From Fremontodendron californicum (Eukaryota; Streptophyta; Magnoliopsida; Malvales; Malvaceae), in contig JAULJL010000001.1 of the NCBI GenBank assembly GCA_030761205.1, positions 35,535,145-35,599,144 on the forward strand: a DNA stretch of 64,000 bases. The letters run 5' to 3'. Positions 10,659 through 24,587 of the stretch are shown here, piece by piece; position 1 is the stretch's first letter, and every line of letters begins with the position of its first letter. Position numbers and translations under genes: made by a program. Under the pieces are notes generated by a model. It saw nothing but the letters and a program-made list of their open reading frames with translations, had not been told where the DNA came from and made no database searches.

Positions 10659-13600
10659 ATGGCAGATCTTGTTAGCTACGGCAATGCCCAACGTGACATC
10701 GACCAGGTCTTCCTCTTCCTCATTCTCTTTCTATTTTTCTTCATCACTTGTTTTTTCTTAGTTTGTAGTGTAAATAAATTTTAAGATTTTTATTTATGCT
10801 TATTTATTTCTTCTCAATATCTTTGTAACTTTGTTTCACTTTCAATTTTGCCCCCCGGTTTTTCTGATCAGAGCGGAAGAAATGAGGGGGTAGTTTTGTG
10901 GAAATTTTGAATTTTTTTGGTTATTTTATGGAATGGCTGAGGGGACTATTTTTTTTTTTTCTTTTCTAGATTTTAGTAGACCTTACAAAGCTCGATAAAG
11001 AAAAGGTGATTTTTGTGCCTAATTTAGGAGAAATTCAAGAGTTGTGTTCGAGCATGTTGAAATTTATGTTATTTCTTGGTTATTAGAAATTTTAGGGGGA
11101 AAATGGTTAACAACGTTGGTTAATGAAATTGGAAGTTGCATGCTTTATTAGGCAGCGAATTAAACTTTGACTTGAAGACATATCGTCTCCTAAGTTTTCG
11201 AAATGTCAAGGCCATGATGATGTTCTTGGCATTGTGCAAATAATACATTGACTAATATATTAGATCTAAACATAAGGTGATGTTTATAAACATTGAAAGT
11301 AGAAATGTGTATCCGTCAGGAACAGAGTAAGGGATGCTTAAATGTGCTGCGTGATGCTTCAAAAATCAATTTATATTTAAGTGACAGTGTGAGGTTTGGT
11401 TACTTTAAACTTAATTATATTGTCATTATTATTGTTTTCTTTCTTGATGGTTATGTTGTTGATTTGGTACAACAATTTTCTGTACGTATCTGATATCTTG
11501 ATTTTGTTATCCTTTTGCAAATAATCTTTTTACCTTACGTAGGCATTAATCGCTTTGAAGAAGGGTGCTCAGCTTCTGAAATATGGTCGCAAGGGAAAGC
11601 CTAAGTTTTGTCCATTTAGACTTTCTAATGTAAGTTTGGTTCCAATTTTGAAGCCTTTCTGTTACATTCCTCTGATATGTGTGAATATTACTCTTTTATG
11701 CCTCGTTAGACTGTTAAGTTGAAATGTGCTTCAAATATCGAGGGACTTCTTAGAAAACCATGCATTAAAGTTCATTTGCTCTCATTATGCGGAAGTTGTA
11801 ATTATATTGACACTGAGATTTCCAAAAGTTACTTGTGCTTTCATGATCTTACATGCTTTATCTTGGTTTGATACTAGTCTTTTCCACTTTATAGGCATGT
11901 CACTGAAAATAAAAACTAGTACACAGTGATTGGGTATCTTTTGCCATACATGCTGTTCGTAACTTGACTATAATTTTATTACGCTGTTTGAATTAACAAG
12001 TGATGCTGTTTTACTTGTTGCTTGGCTTTGCACAGTTTTTATGCATCCAACTAACAAGTCCATGTTTGTTTAATTTTTGCATCTATTAACTGTTTTCTTT
12101 TGTCAAAATTGCAGGATGAAACATCTTTAATCTGGATTTCAAGCAGCGGTGAAAAAAGTTTGAAGTTAGCCTCAGTGTCTAAAATTATTCCTGGACAAAG
12201 AACTGTGAGTTCTTTATGGTTCTATCATTACATACATATGTAGTATAGTATAGTCTATTCTTTACTATTTTTGGTCATAACATCTAGTTTTCTTCCTGAT
12301 ATGCTTGTGTTTTTTCTTCTGAATTTATATTAATTTTTCCTTTTTAATGCTCTATCAGGCTGTTTTCCAGCGGTATCTCCGTCCTGAGAAGGATTATTTA
12401 TCCTTTTCTCTTATATACAACAACGGGAAAAGATCACTTGATCTGGTTAGTAAGGGAACTTTGATATTCTGTTTGTAGATAAATGATCAACTATTATTGA
12501 TATTTTACCCTCTGACTTGCATCTGTTTCTCATTTAATGTCTTGTTGGCTGCTAGATTTGCAAGGACAAAGTAGAGGCAGAGGTGTGGATTGCAGGCCTC
12601 AAAGCACTAATATCCTCTGGTCAGGATGGACGCTCCAAAATTGATGGCTGGAGTGATGGAGGCCTCTACCCTGATGTAATTCCATCTCCATTTGACTCTT
12701 TATCGCTAATAATTTTTTGGTTTTCCTGTTTCATGAAGTGCTATACATAATGATTCCTGTTTGTACATTTTTGAAATGCTACAATATTTTGCCCAAGAAT
12801 TATTCATTATTCATGAATCAATTCCAAAACTATCTTCTAAGCTCTTGTTAAATAAGAATAAAGTCTGTATGTATATACAACTACTTGGTTGTTGAAAATT
12901 TTAGGTGGTTTAGTTAACTTTTTTGGTATTTAAGGCTTCATTTCTTTATTCCTTTAGTTATGAAAATTCCTTCATTTATAGGCATAAAAATTCAAGCTTT
13001 CTGGTGTTAATTGTATTACTGTTATAGATACAGTTATAAATTTTGTTTGACATAAATGTTCATCACTGATTGATTTCAGGATGGCAGAGACCTGACATCA
13101 AATAGTGCAAGTGACAGTTCTGTTAGCGCTACTCGAGATATTAGCTCCCCTGAGGTTTCTGTCAGTCTTAACCCAAACACTTCTCCAAAGAGTTTACAGC
13201 CTGAGAATTCTTTTCATTCTGAAAGGTCACATGTAGCATCAGACAGCACAAATATGCAAGTAAAAGGATCTGGTTCAGATGTTTTTCGTGTAAGTGTTTC
13301 TAGTGCCCCAAGTACTTCAAGCCATGGTTCTGCACCCGATGATTATGATGCTTTAGGGGATGTGTATATATGGGGTGAGGTTATATGTGATGATGTTGTG
13401 AAGGTTGTGGCTGATAAGAATGCCAATTATTTGAGCACGAAAGCAGATGTGCTTCTTCCCAGGCCTTTAGAGTCTAATGTAGTTTTAGATGTACATCATG
13501 TAGCCTGTGGGGTCAAGCATGCTGCCCTAGTTACAAGGCAAGGTGAAGTTTTTACATGGGGTGAAGAATCTGGAGGACGACTTGGCCATGGTGTTGTGAA

Positions 13601-16600
13601 GGATGTTATTCAACCTTGTCTTGTTGAATCACTGGCTGTTAATAGTGTTGATTTTGTTGCCTGTGGAGAATTCCATACTTGTGCTGTTACAATGGCTGGG
13701 GAACTTTATACATGGGGAGATGGAGCTCTCAATGCTGGGCTTCTTGGTCATGGTACTGATGTCAGCCATTGGATACCAAAGAGAATTTCAGGTCCTCTTG
13801 AGGGACTTCAGGTTGCTTCAGTGACTTGTGGTCCATGGCATACAGCCTTGATAACATCAACAGGACAGCTGTTTACTTTTGGGGATGGTACATTTGGTGT
13901 CTTGGGCCATGGTGACAGAGAAAATGTTCCATATCCAAGAGAAGTAGAGTCTCTGTCAGGATTGAGAACAATTGCTGCGGCATGTGGAGTGTGGCATACT
14001 GCTACCATTGTGGAGGTTATTGTCACTCAGCCTAGTGCTAGTGTTTCATCAGGAAAATTATTCACATGGGGGGATGGGGACAAAAATCGTCTTGGACATG
14101 GAGACAAAGAACCCCGGCTTAAGCCCACATGCGTTCTAGCACTAATTGATTACAATTTTCACAAAGTTGCTTGCGGTCATAGTTTAACAGTTGGTTTGAC
14201 AACATCGGGGCATGTTTTTACAATGGGAAGTACTGTGTATGGTCAACTTGGGAATCCCTATGCTGATGGAAAGATACCATGTTTGGTAGAAGACAAGCTT
14301 TCAGGGGAATCTGTTGAAGAAATTGCCTGTGGTGCATATCATGTAGCAGTTTTAACATCCGGGAATGAAGTCTATACATGGGGAAAAGGAGCTAATGGTA
14401 GGTTGGGCCATGGAGATCTTGAAGATCGAAAAACTCCTAACCTGGTTGAGGGTTTGAAGGATAGACATGTGAAATATATTGCTTGTGGTTCAAATTATAG
14501 TGCTGCAATCTGTCTCCATAAATGGGTATCTGGTGCTGAGCAATCTCAATGCTCGGCTTGTAGACAGGCTTTTGGGTTTACCAGAAAAAGGCATAACTGC
14601 TATAACTGTGGACTTGTGCACTGCCATTCCTGCAGTTCAAGGAAAGCACTAAGAGCAGCTTTGGCTCCTAATCCTGGGAAAATGTATCGCGTCTGTGATC
14701 CCTGTTTTGGCAAACTGAACAAGGTTTCAGAAGCTGGTAATAACAGGAGGAATTCTGTACCTCGCCTTTCAGGTGAGAACAAGGACAGGTTGGATAAGTC
14801 TGACATAAGATTATCCAAATCTGCAACTCCTTCTAATATGGACTTGATTAAGCAGTTAGATAGCAAAGCAGCCAAACAAGGAAAAAAAGCCGAAACGTTC
14901 TCCTTGGTTCGCTCTACTCAAGTACCTTCTTTATTACAGTTGAAAGATGTTTTGTCTACTGCTGTAGATTTGCGACGGACAGTTCCGAAACCAATTCTTA
15001 CTCCATCTGGAGTAAGTTCGAGATCTGTTTCACCTTTCTCAAGGAGACCTAGCCCTCCACGTTCTGCTACCCCAGTTCCAACAACATCAGGGCTTTCTTT
15101 CTCCAAAAGTATCACAGATAGTTTGAAAAAGACAAATGAACTTTTGAACCAAGAAGTACTTAAGTTGCGTGAACAGGTAAGAATGCTGTAATTGCTGTTT
15201 TTGGTATTGTATTTATTTGAGGCTATTCCGACATTTGTGAAGGGAGATGGGCCTTGCGGTGACTGAATCAAAATTGTAATTGTGATCATTATGGATCTTT
15301 TCTAGGTTGAGACCCTGAGACAGAGATGTGAACTTCAAGAATTGGAACTTCAGAAATCAACAAAGAAAGCTCAGGAAGCTATGGCTCTGGCTGCAGAGGA
15401 GTCTGCTAAATCTAAAGCTGCAAAAGAAGTTATAAAGTCACTAACAGCACAGGTTAAACTCATGATATGCATAATGGTTTAGTTAACATTATTAGCTATT
15501 GAAGATGATTGAATGATTCCTCTCATTAGCTTTTATATATTAAAAGTAATTTTTATTTTAGTGATTATACAAACATTTGCATTCTTAATTGTGACATTTT
15601 GGTGTCACTTTGCAATCCTAGCTTTTTCTTTGCCTTGTCAATTTTGCTTCTCATAATGCTCAAAAGGATTTATTTCTATGCTACTTCCCAGCTCAAGGAT
15701 ATGGCTGAGAGGTTGCCACCTGGAGTTTATGACACTGAGAACATTAGACCAGCATACCTGCCGAATGGCTTGGAGCCAAACGGTGTTCACTATTTAGATG
15801 CAAATGGAGAAGGACATTTGAGATCTGATTCAATTGGTGGCTCTTTCCTTGCTTCTCCCACTGCAATTGACTCTACTACAATCAATGGCACTCAGAGCCC
15901 TGCCCAATTACTTGGGGAACTAACTGGAGCCAATGGTAGAGATGACCATTCAGATACTAGACTGCCAAATTGTAGTGGAGGTTTTCAGGCAGGTACTTTG
16001 TCAGAGGCTGTTAATGAAAGGGAATCTGGGTCTTTTGGAGATGGTGAAAATGGTATGAAATCTAGAAATTTTGCATTGGTTGCTAATGGCAATCAAGTGG
16101 AGGCTGAGTGGATTGAACAGTATGAGCCTGGAGTCTACATAACTCTTGTAGCACTGCAGGATGGAACTAGGGATCTCAAACGAGTGCGCTTCAGGTACAT
16201 TTTCTATGTTCTTTTATATCTCACCATTTAAGCTTTGCCTCAATACAACAATAACAACATAAATGGAAAAAAAAAAAAAAAGATGAACAAGAAAACTAAT
16301 GATTTGTTTATTGAAAGTCAGGAAGTAGTGTTGGTTTGAATTGTAGGTTTTCCATCTGAGTTATCTTAATCATTTTATAATTTCTATTAGGTTGCGTTTG
16401 AGAACTTGGATTTTAAAAGATGAATTTGGATTTCAAAAATAGTTTAAATTGTGTAATAATAAAACACATGTAAATGTAACATTGATGATTATTTTTCAAA
16501 TCTATGGATTTGTTGGATGTCTATTTAGTGGTGAATTTGAAATGCTTATAGTTATTTGTGAATTTAAAATTCGTGTTTTTATACGTTTCAAAAATATTAT

Positions 16601-17031
16601 CATAGTGAATCTTAACTAATTTATACGTAGTGTATGTATTTCATTTTCACAATTTATATAGCAAATGAAATTCAAATCCAAATTTTCAAATTCGAGTTTC
16701 GAAACATAGCAATAACATGTTTGAAAGGAAAATTGGCAAGAAAAAACAAGAATGAAGAGCATCCGACTATCTGGGTCTGATTCTTTCATCCACGAAGCTG
16801 GTGGATGCTCAATTTGCATAACTATTTGATCTTAATATATCTTGGATGTTAAGAAATGTTCTTATATGCAGCCGGAGAAGATTTGGTGAGCACCAAGCGG
16901 AAACATGGTGGTCAGAAAACCGTGAAAAGGTGTATGAGAGGTACAATGTTCGTGGATCAGACAAAGCTTCAATTCCTGGGCAAACTGCCCGCAGATTAGA
17001 GGGAGCTCTCTCACCCACTTCGCAAGTTTAA
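10659..17031 (+). CDS. PH-RCC1-FYVE-BRX (PRAF) family protein, nine exons, 1112 aa
   Basis: Exons are 10659-10706, 11543-11629, 12115-12204, 12359-12445, 12556-12675, 13080-15176, 15306-15452, 15692-16194 and 16872-17031. All introns are GT-AG and the sum (3339 nt) stays in frame. The start gives MADLVSYGNAQRDIDQ, the usual family N-terminus; an ATG 5 bases upstream is out of frame. Exons 1-5 encode a PH-type phosphoinositide-binding domain (about residues 15-125). The large exon 6 encodes a seven-bladed RCC1 region (about 236-620, repeated WGxGxxGxLGHG motifs) and a FYVE zinc finger (about 632-688) with RKRHNCYNCG, the plant form of the basic motif, and paired CxxC. A Ser/Pro-rich linker, a coiled coil (about 820-905) and a C-terminal BRX domain (about 1031-1086) with EWIEQYEPGVYITL follow. 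Family members are membrane-associated and proposed as small-GTPase exchange factors. The gene looks intact. Confidence 0.95.
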
Positions 17032-20000
17032 CAAAAGGAGGGAGGGACATTTACCATCGGACCCATTTTGTGCCGCTCATAAGGCTTAGGAGCGAGAAAT
17101 CAAGCACCAACCCCTCCTTTTTTTTTTTCTTTCTTTTTTCTACTACTCTTTTTGTTCGCTCTTTACATTTTTTTTTTTACTCCCCCTCCTTTATTTTTTG
17201 CCCCTTTCTCTAATTTATTTTCTTCCATTTAATTTCTGGGGTGTTTACTATTTACCCTTTACATCTCTGTTGTATTGTAATTGTAGTGTATAAAATCATC
17301 AATTGCGAGATAGTCCTGTCCTGGCAAGAAAGTTTTTGTGCCTTGCTTTCTCCTCCATCACCAGTTCCCAACCACCTTTCCTTTTTTTTTTTTTTTGTCA
17401 GTTTGTCTTTTCTTCCTTTACAGCTATTCTATTTTGGTTGAACAAAAAAAAGCTGAACTCTGCTGTAACAAAAATGTTACATGCTTCGAATGATAGAAAA
17501 TATTCAGCTTGCATTGCACAATCATTTAGGATCAATTTACCCCCATTTTCCCTTTTCCAGTGAAGGCTGCCTACTCATGTATAATTTCCTTGGAATGGGG
17601 GTGGGGCTCATTGTTATTCTTGCTACGTGCAAATATTCACTTACCTGTAAATTGGACTCAAAAGGGATATGGAGTGTAGCTATAGGGTGTTAAAATTAGT
17701 CAGTTTACACCCTTTAGGGTGAAAGCAATGATTTGGATTTTGGACAAAGACAATACAACTTTGCACTGTAGGTCACCCAAATTATTGAAAGTAAACAATG
17801 ATTCTTTCATTTCATTTTATCCAATTTTTTCTATTTTCAATTATTCCATCCACCCCCGTTTCCTATCATTACGTAACCCTCTTCTCCTATTCCCCATCCC
17901 CAGCTCATATTTTAAGACATGCTAAAATTCTTGAACGGCAAACTACCCATAATTTGGTAGGTTTAGGCAACTAGAGACTCTCTCTCTCTCTCGACCTTAC
18001 ACAAAAAAGGGGTTTTAGTGTTTTACAGTATCAATATGAGCCATCAGTGTCATTGCATTGTGGGTGGGGGCTCAGAATTTGCTAAAACAGAGTTGGGTTG
18101 GGTGGGATTTACACAATACGATGCCATGCAATGCAATGCAATGCAATGCAGATATGTTTTGATAATTCATTCAATATGTATAATAAGTTATATATGCACC
18201 CATTACATAACATTACATTTATATTTATTGATATGATAGCCAATAATAAGATCCTTATTTATAATAAAACTTGATATCATCACCAATCCAATCCTCTCCA
18301 TCTTAATGCAACCAACTATTTAACCTTTTGAGTTTTGCTATTTTGTTTTTGTTAGCGACCACTCACAACTCACAACTCGCAAATAGCATGGAGATCAATG
18401 GACACCCATTTTTATAACTATTTCTTTCTTTCTTATGGATTTTAGTATTTTTTTTCTATTAACTTGAATACAATATTTTGACAACTTGTGAACCATTTAG
18501 CTAATTTATATGGTATATCTTTCCTCTATTTCATTTTCTTTTAAAAAAAAAATATAATGCTAATTAGCAATATGAAAATGGGCAGGCAATGCCAATAACA
18601 AATATGATTGAAGGGCTCATAATTTAAAGAAATACCCAAGAATCGATGTCATCGATCCATCCATGCAGTTAGGTTATTTTATAATTCTGAATTTGAAGAA
18701 AATTTTGTTCAACCCTGTCTGCCAATACTCGTATACCCAACAAAATGATGCATAATTTCTTTTGCATATTATGTTTTATGTATTAAAATAAGACTTCGTT
18801 TTTATACACAATGAATTTTTTTCAACTTCATAAGCAGGTTAAAAAATAATATAATGGTGAGAAAGTATAGTTACTCATGTCCTTCCTTTTTTTCCCCTCC
18901 CTTTCCTAATAGGAGATTTTTGTTAACGCGTGTGAAGTCAAAGTGTCATTGAGTATACATCATTTTAAAATTTTTTTTTTCCTCTTTTAAATTACTCACA
19001 TATGTTAATAAAGTTTGAGTGTGAGACCCCAAATAAATAAAATAAATTATTTCATCTACTGTGACACGTATATCTTAGAATATATTTTAAAATATAAAAT
19101 ATATGATAATTTTTTAATTCTGTTTATAAAATTAAAAAATTTTATTATCCCACTATCAAAAACAAATTCAATAATAAATTTATATTCTTCATTTTGAGAA
19201 CATGACAACAACGTTTCAAGGGGAAAAGCCCCCATCAATTGCAGGACAATTGAAGTCCAAATAGTTCCATTCTCCCTTGCATTATTTATTTATTCCCCCC
19301 CAAAAAAAACTACATCTACATATTTTGTTGAAGAAAAAGAAAACTACACTGTAATTTATCAACAAGCAAAATACTTGCTTGGATAAACTTTTTTTCTCTC
19401 TCTAATGTATTATATTTCATAATCCATAATACTTTAATTTAATAATTTTCAGAACAAAAGAAAACTTTTACAAGAGTGATATATCTCACCAAAAAAAGGG
19501 GAAAAAAACTTGAGAAGCAAACAAAGAATTGAAGAGAGAAAAATCTTGTAGGCAGTAGTTGTGTACAACAGGATATGGACAAGAGAAGTTGTGGGAAAAA
19601 TCAGATTCATAAAATTATTAGATTTGATCAGATAAAATCAGATAGAAATAAATATAAAAAGATGGATATCATGTCATGCCATGCCTTGCCTTGCCTATAC
19701 ATAATTTATGAACATTTGCACGTTTGTAAGTATATATGTAATGTACGGTCACTCTACCAATAACTGTTTATTTCCTTCGCACTGCATGCTTTTCTTTGTC
19801 TTTCTTTTGAGCTCAACCACACCCCATACCATTGACCTAGTTCCTTTCAATTTCAATTTACTATTAATTAACACCAAATATCAAGCCTTCAAATTGGTTT
19901 GAAAATGAGTGTAAAAATTCATATTATCCGAATTTGAGTAAGTATCAAATACATGTATATATTTAATATGAATATACTTATTTTTTTAATTTTTTTTTAT

Positions 20001-20582
20001 ATATTTAAAAAATCATATCTTATTCTTACGTCTAAATAGATGTCGAACACAAATATCAAATACATACTTAAAAAAAAATTGAAAAATTCGGATAACATAA
20101 TTATAAAAAAATAAAAAAACCCATTATTATCAAAGTAAAATAATTCTCTTAGAAAAAAAAAAACTACCATTAAAAGATGATGAAGAACTTACACAAAAAA
20201 CAGAAATTCTACTAGTAATTTTGCATGTTAATATCTTGTCTTTCATTTGTACAAAAAAAAAAATTTTTTTTTGGGGTCAATTTTGAAGAAACACTCATTG
20301 GATTCTATAAAAGCTTCAATGCAATATGAATAGGAAAAGGAAAACTAGCTGTAGCCTGTAGCACTCTACTCCTTAGTTCTTAGAGCAAGAAAGCATGGAC
20401 ATCTTAAAAACAATCCAAAAAAGAAGAAGTACCCACCAAAATATATATAATTCCCATCTTGATCTACATTTCCATGCCATCATCAAATTTTCCTTTGCTG
20501 GGAAGGAAAAATGGGAAAAAACTTTCATGCTATAATATATACTATATTTCTCCTTGTTTGTTGAATTCCCTATTGATGATCT
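17032..20582. other. PRAF 3' region and AT-rich spacer
   Basis: About 400 bp after the stop is pyrimidine-rich and is likely 3' UTR. Beyond it lies AT-rich spacer with a CT run (about 17980-17992) and a GCAAT pentanucleotide microsatellite (18124-18151). No further gene or bounded transposon was recognised. Confidence 0.5.
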
Positions 20583-20828
20583 TCATGGAAATCTTCTTGA
20601 ACTTTGTAACCCTATGTCATTGTGCTTCTTTGAAGGACCAGAAGGTGGGATTGGCATTCCTTTAGGCAAGGCACCAAAGAAGCTACTGGGTAAATTCTGA
20701 TGAGACTTTGGCTTCATCTTGAACATATGAGAATATCTTGATGAACCATGAGCTTGACCAAACAAAGATATGAAGAGCAATAGCAACAGCCATAGAAGTA
20801 CTAGAACCAGAAGTTTTCTGCTGCCCAT
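20583..20828 (-). CDS. IDA-like (INFLORESCENCE DEFICIENT IN ABSCISSION-like) peptide precursor, 81 aa
   Basis: This is a small secreted peptide precursor. Residues 1-27 form a basic start followed by a very leucine-rich hydrophobic core (signal peptide), ending near AHG. A variable middle follows. The conserved C-terminal EPIP region is FFGALPKGMPIPPSGPSKKHN-like (residues 50-70), with the mature-peptide core PIPPSGPSKKHN at 59-70 and an 11-residue tail. IDA and IDL peptides are ligands of the HAESA/HAESA-like receptor kinases and act in cell separation (organ abscission, lateral root emergence, stress). The core differs from IDA itself (PIPPSAPSKRHN) at two positions, so this is an IDL rather than a certain IDA orthologue. 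It is a single exon, as usual for the family. An AT-repeat with TATA-like sequence lies about 140-170 bp upstream. Confidence 0.9.
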   Translation of the reverse strand: MGSRKLLVLVLLWLLLLLFISLFGQAHGSSRYSHMFKMKPKSHQNLPSSFFGALPKGMPIPPSGPSKKHNDIGLQSSRRFP

Positions 20829-20964
20829 TCAATCAGTTTAAGAAGACAAAAGAATGAAATCCAAAGGGAGAGAGAAAGGGTTTCTTAATTAAGCTGAATA
20901 GTTGAATGAGAGAGATTCAGTTGTTCACTGTCTGGCACAAACTACAAAAGATTATGCCCCAAAG

Positions 20965-20999
20965 GATATATATATATATATATAAATATATATATAAAT
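20965..20999 (-). promoter_or_regulatory. TATA-rich AT repeat upstream of the IDL gene
   Basis: A TA-dinucleotide tract containing TATATAAATATATA lies about 140-170 bp upstream of the IDL start codon on its strand. This is a plausible core promoter position for a gene with a short 5' leader. It may equally be a neutral microsatellite. Confidence 0.35.
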
Positions 21000-21039
21000 G
21001 AAAGGGGGTTGGTATGTTGGTGACTGTTTGGGGGGTGGC

Positions 21040-23667
21040 TTGTATAAGAAGAATATGAGATGAAGTTGTAATTAATGGCAGAAACATGACATAGGAGTAA
21101 ATGCTAGCAGCTAGTAATGGGGTCAGGTCCTTTGGCTTCAGTTGTTCATGGCTATTACTAATAAGGATTAATTAATCAAACTTGTTAGTACAATAGTTGT
21201 TTTTGTATTAAAGACTAGAAAAAAAAAACAAGGTGTATTGTCTTAAAGAGGGTTTGAAGTTTGAACGGGTCCTTAGGGAATGTGTTCCATGGAAAAAGTA
21301 TCTCATAGTTGTAAAGTGCCAAAAGGTTATGCAAAGAAAATTAGAAAAAAAAAATGGAAGCAAATGAAAAGATTTGGAGAAAAAGAAGGAATTGTGTAGT
21401 TTAATTAGGTGAATAAGTGGGACCATATCAAATTTAATGGCTGACTGGGGTACTTGAACTGTTAAACAAAGTCCCACAACATGGAAACTTGTCCCTTGGC
21501 TCTCTGCAACTTGACCTTCATGGGACTTAATTGATTACAAATTTAGAATCAATAGCCCTCTCATTCTCTCCCTTACTCTTTCTGCGTAAAACAAACACAG
21601 TTTCAAACCCACACTTTCTTCCAATTCCATTTCTATATGGAGTATTAAATAACTGTCCTTTTAGCATAGTAATAAAAAAACTTCTGTCATTTTTTCATTA
21701 TTTCATATTAAATTTGATAAATTTAATTATAATACAATTTTACAACATAAATACTATATGAAAAAATAATTAAGACATAACATAAAATATCACGAATATA
21801 TAAACATATTAAAATTTGTATAATATAAATTATTAATATATTAAAATTTATAATATTTTAAATACAAATATAATAAAAATATACTTGGATCTACTTCGTA
21901 TCTCTTTTAAGCAACACTATCCTCACTATTTCATTCTATATTTCTTCAGCTACAGTGTATCTTTTTAATTGTTTGTAGTACTCAAGATTTTTTATGCTTA
22001 TTTTTGACACCAGTGAGATAAAGAGGGTACTAGGTAGGACACCCTAGGGCAAAGAAAAGTAGAGGCGCCTTTGGGGAGCAATAAATGTTAGGGCATGCCA
22101 AAATTGCCAACCCCCCAATCCCAATGAAGTTAAATATTAAATAAGGAGGACAGTTTAACAAATGTTGATGGGGCCTGATGTCATGGATACAAGATAAATC
22201 AAGTGACCCAAACTGCTGTTTCAGTTGTTAGCAGATACAAACTGGGAGACAGATTGATGAATTGATGGATTTTTTCATGATCTTTGAACAAAACTTTAGC
22301 CTTTTCTTTTTACTAACTTTAGTTTGGAGAAAGGAAGGAAGCTATTAAATGTTTCATGTGGCCTCTAGTACTATAAAATTCAGGATAGTGAAACATTTCA
22401 GGGTGTGGGGGGGTAAATCTGTGAGTGAAAATTAATTTTTCTTTGTTTTCTACACATGGCATGGCCATGTGACCCCCCGACTAAGATCAGTCAATGGCCA
22501 ATGGGGGGTTTGGTTTTCCATGTTCTCTCTAATGAAGATCCCTTTTACATCAGGTAAATAGTTTTCCAGTTAGACCGATGGTGAATTCAGATTTGTAGTT
22601 ACCAGAAGCCACTGATCTTGTTTGAAAAGCTCTAAACAAGAAGTATTATAAATGTGGTAGGCAACCCTTTTGATGATAAAATTTTCAAAGAAAATGAATT
22701 TAGATGCCTTTTAAAGACTGAATAAAAAAAATATTTCTGGGGTAAATGTAATTACTGCATTGCACACTTTATATTTGATAATATTGAACACGACATGAAA
22801 AAAATAACTAAAACACGACATGAAAAAAAGACGGATATGACACGAATACACGAACATGTCAAAATTTATATAACACAAATTATTAACATGTCAAAATTTA
22901 TATAAATATAAAACACTTTAAACACGATTATAACACGAAAAAAATACACGGATACAAAAAGAGAGAACCTATTTAAGGAAAGGCTCAGCCATTTTTGGTT
23001 ATTAAAAAAGGTTGGAAAGAAATCTCAAGTTTTAGACATGATTGAACATGATTAATAGAACATAATTGAAAATTTAAGCATCCTGAAAACAGCTTCAACA
23101 TTTTGAGATTAAAGGTTAAATTGATCAAATGGTACTTCATGGAATTTGGAAATAGAAAAAAGAAGGTTTATTAAGGCTTGTTATCCGGGAATTCATTTTG
23201 GTATATTTAGGAACCAAAAAGCTTTTATCTGAAGTTTATTCTCCAACTCCAACTAGTTAAACTTAGACCAGTTGATGACTGAGTACAGTACAGCTTGTTT
23301 CACTAAGCTGGACAGTACTTGGGCTAGATCTCTAACTCAACTGGGGCTAAAGCCCAATAGTAAATAATTTGGGCTGCACTAGACCCAATAACAAAATATG
23401 AAGTTAGACCTTGGTCCAGGTCCATAATGTTTCTGGTCTGGTGTTTTTAATTTCACCAAACCAAACCAAATAAAAAAAAAAAAATTTATTTTAAGACATT
23501 TACAGAAAATTTTAAATTTCACAGACAAAATAAAAAAATCAACACAGGTCTATTTATTGATAATAATTAATTTTTTAATCTTCAAATATTGATATATTCT
23601 ATTAATATATTTTTCAATCCTTTAATTTTGTTGGTAAATTTTAAAAATTTTATTGTCAGTGTACAAC
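21040..23667. other. Intergenic AT-rich DNA
   Basis: No gene is recognised. Stretches at about 21760-21890 and 22786-22950 carry AACACGACATGAAAAA/TTATATAACACAAATTATTA motifs. These are reverse complements of the repeat units inside the Helitron-like element at 26295-27678 and are therefore dispersed copies of the same repeat. Confidence 0.5.
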
Positions 23668-23955
23668 TAGACTTACTCATGGGCCGGGCAGCTCGTCCGA
23701 CCCGTATTGGGCCGGATCTGGGCAGGATATTTTTAATCTGGGCCGACTCGGAACAGTTTTTTTAATTAAAATAATATTATTTTATTTAATTTTAATTATA
23801 AAAATATATAAAAAAATAAAAAAATTATTTTTTTAATATTGTGAACAGTAAATTTGAGCCTGTCGGGTTGGCCCGGCCCAGGACTGAGCCTGGGTAAAGA
23901 TTTTGAAAAAAAATCAGACCGCGACCCGACCCAACCCGACATATGAGCAGGTCTA
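23668..23955. mobile_element. MITE with GC-rich subterminal repeats
   Basis: The 288-bp element has imperfect inverted ends TAGACTTACTCAT and ATGAGCAGGTCTA. Next to these are GC-rich blocks (GGGCCGGGC, CCGACCCG on the left; CGGGTTGGCCCGG, CGACCCGACCC on the right) around an AT-rich centre. GC-rich arms flanking an AT core in an AT-rich genome are typical of a widespread dicot MITE group. The target duplication is unclear. Confidence 0.6.
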
Positions 23956-23959
23956 TGTA

Positions 23960-24556
23960 TAACATACGTGATGGTTTTCCTTTCAGGCATTTAGGCTTGA
24001 AATACCAGCTTCTACGAAGCTTTGAAAAGTTCCCTCCTAAAAGATTGACCAGCAACAAAACAGAAAAAAAGTACCTAATTTTAGTGTGTTGTGTTCGAAT
24101 GCTCATATTATTGTGGCTAAGTAGTATACCTTAACTCGGTAATCCTGATTTTAGCCAAAACAGAAAAAAGAAGAAAAACTGGATAATTATGCTCATTAGT
24201 AATGAACTCCAAAAGTTACTGATTTAATTAATTCGATAAGTTTGGATTTTAATTTGAATTTAAATTATTAGGGATACACGTTCATGGTACAAAAATTTTG
24301 TTTGGACCGACAATATTAGGAGCAATGTTTAAATAAAGTTTTGGATGACAACCGACCTCAGCTTACTTGTGACTTGTGGGTAGAGAGAGAATAGAATAAA
24401 TTATGAAATTGAATTAATAAAAGTATTATATTACCAATAAAGGTCAAGGTGTAAGTTAAGTTGTTACTACCAGTAGCAGGTAAAGAATGATAAAGCAAGG
24501 AAATCAGTTTGGATTTCATAAAAACCTCAACTACATCAAAAACTGCAATTTCTTTT

Positions 24557-24587
<31 letters not shown>

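Noticed and set aside
15599..16231. 210-aa open frame starting MVSLCNPSFF
   Set aside because: Its start lies in a PRAF intron. Only 15692-16194 is exon 8; the frame is intron read-through at both ends.
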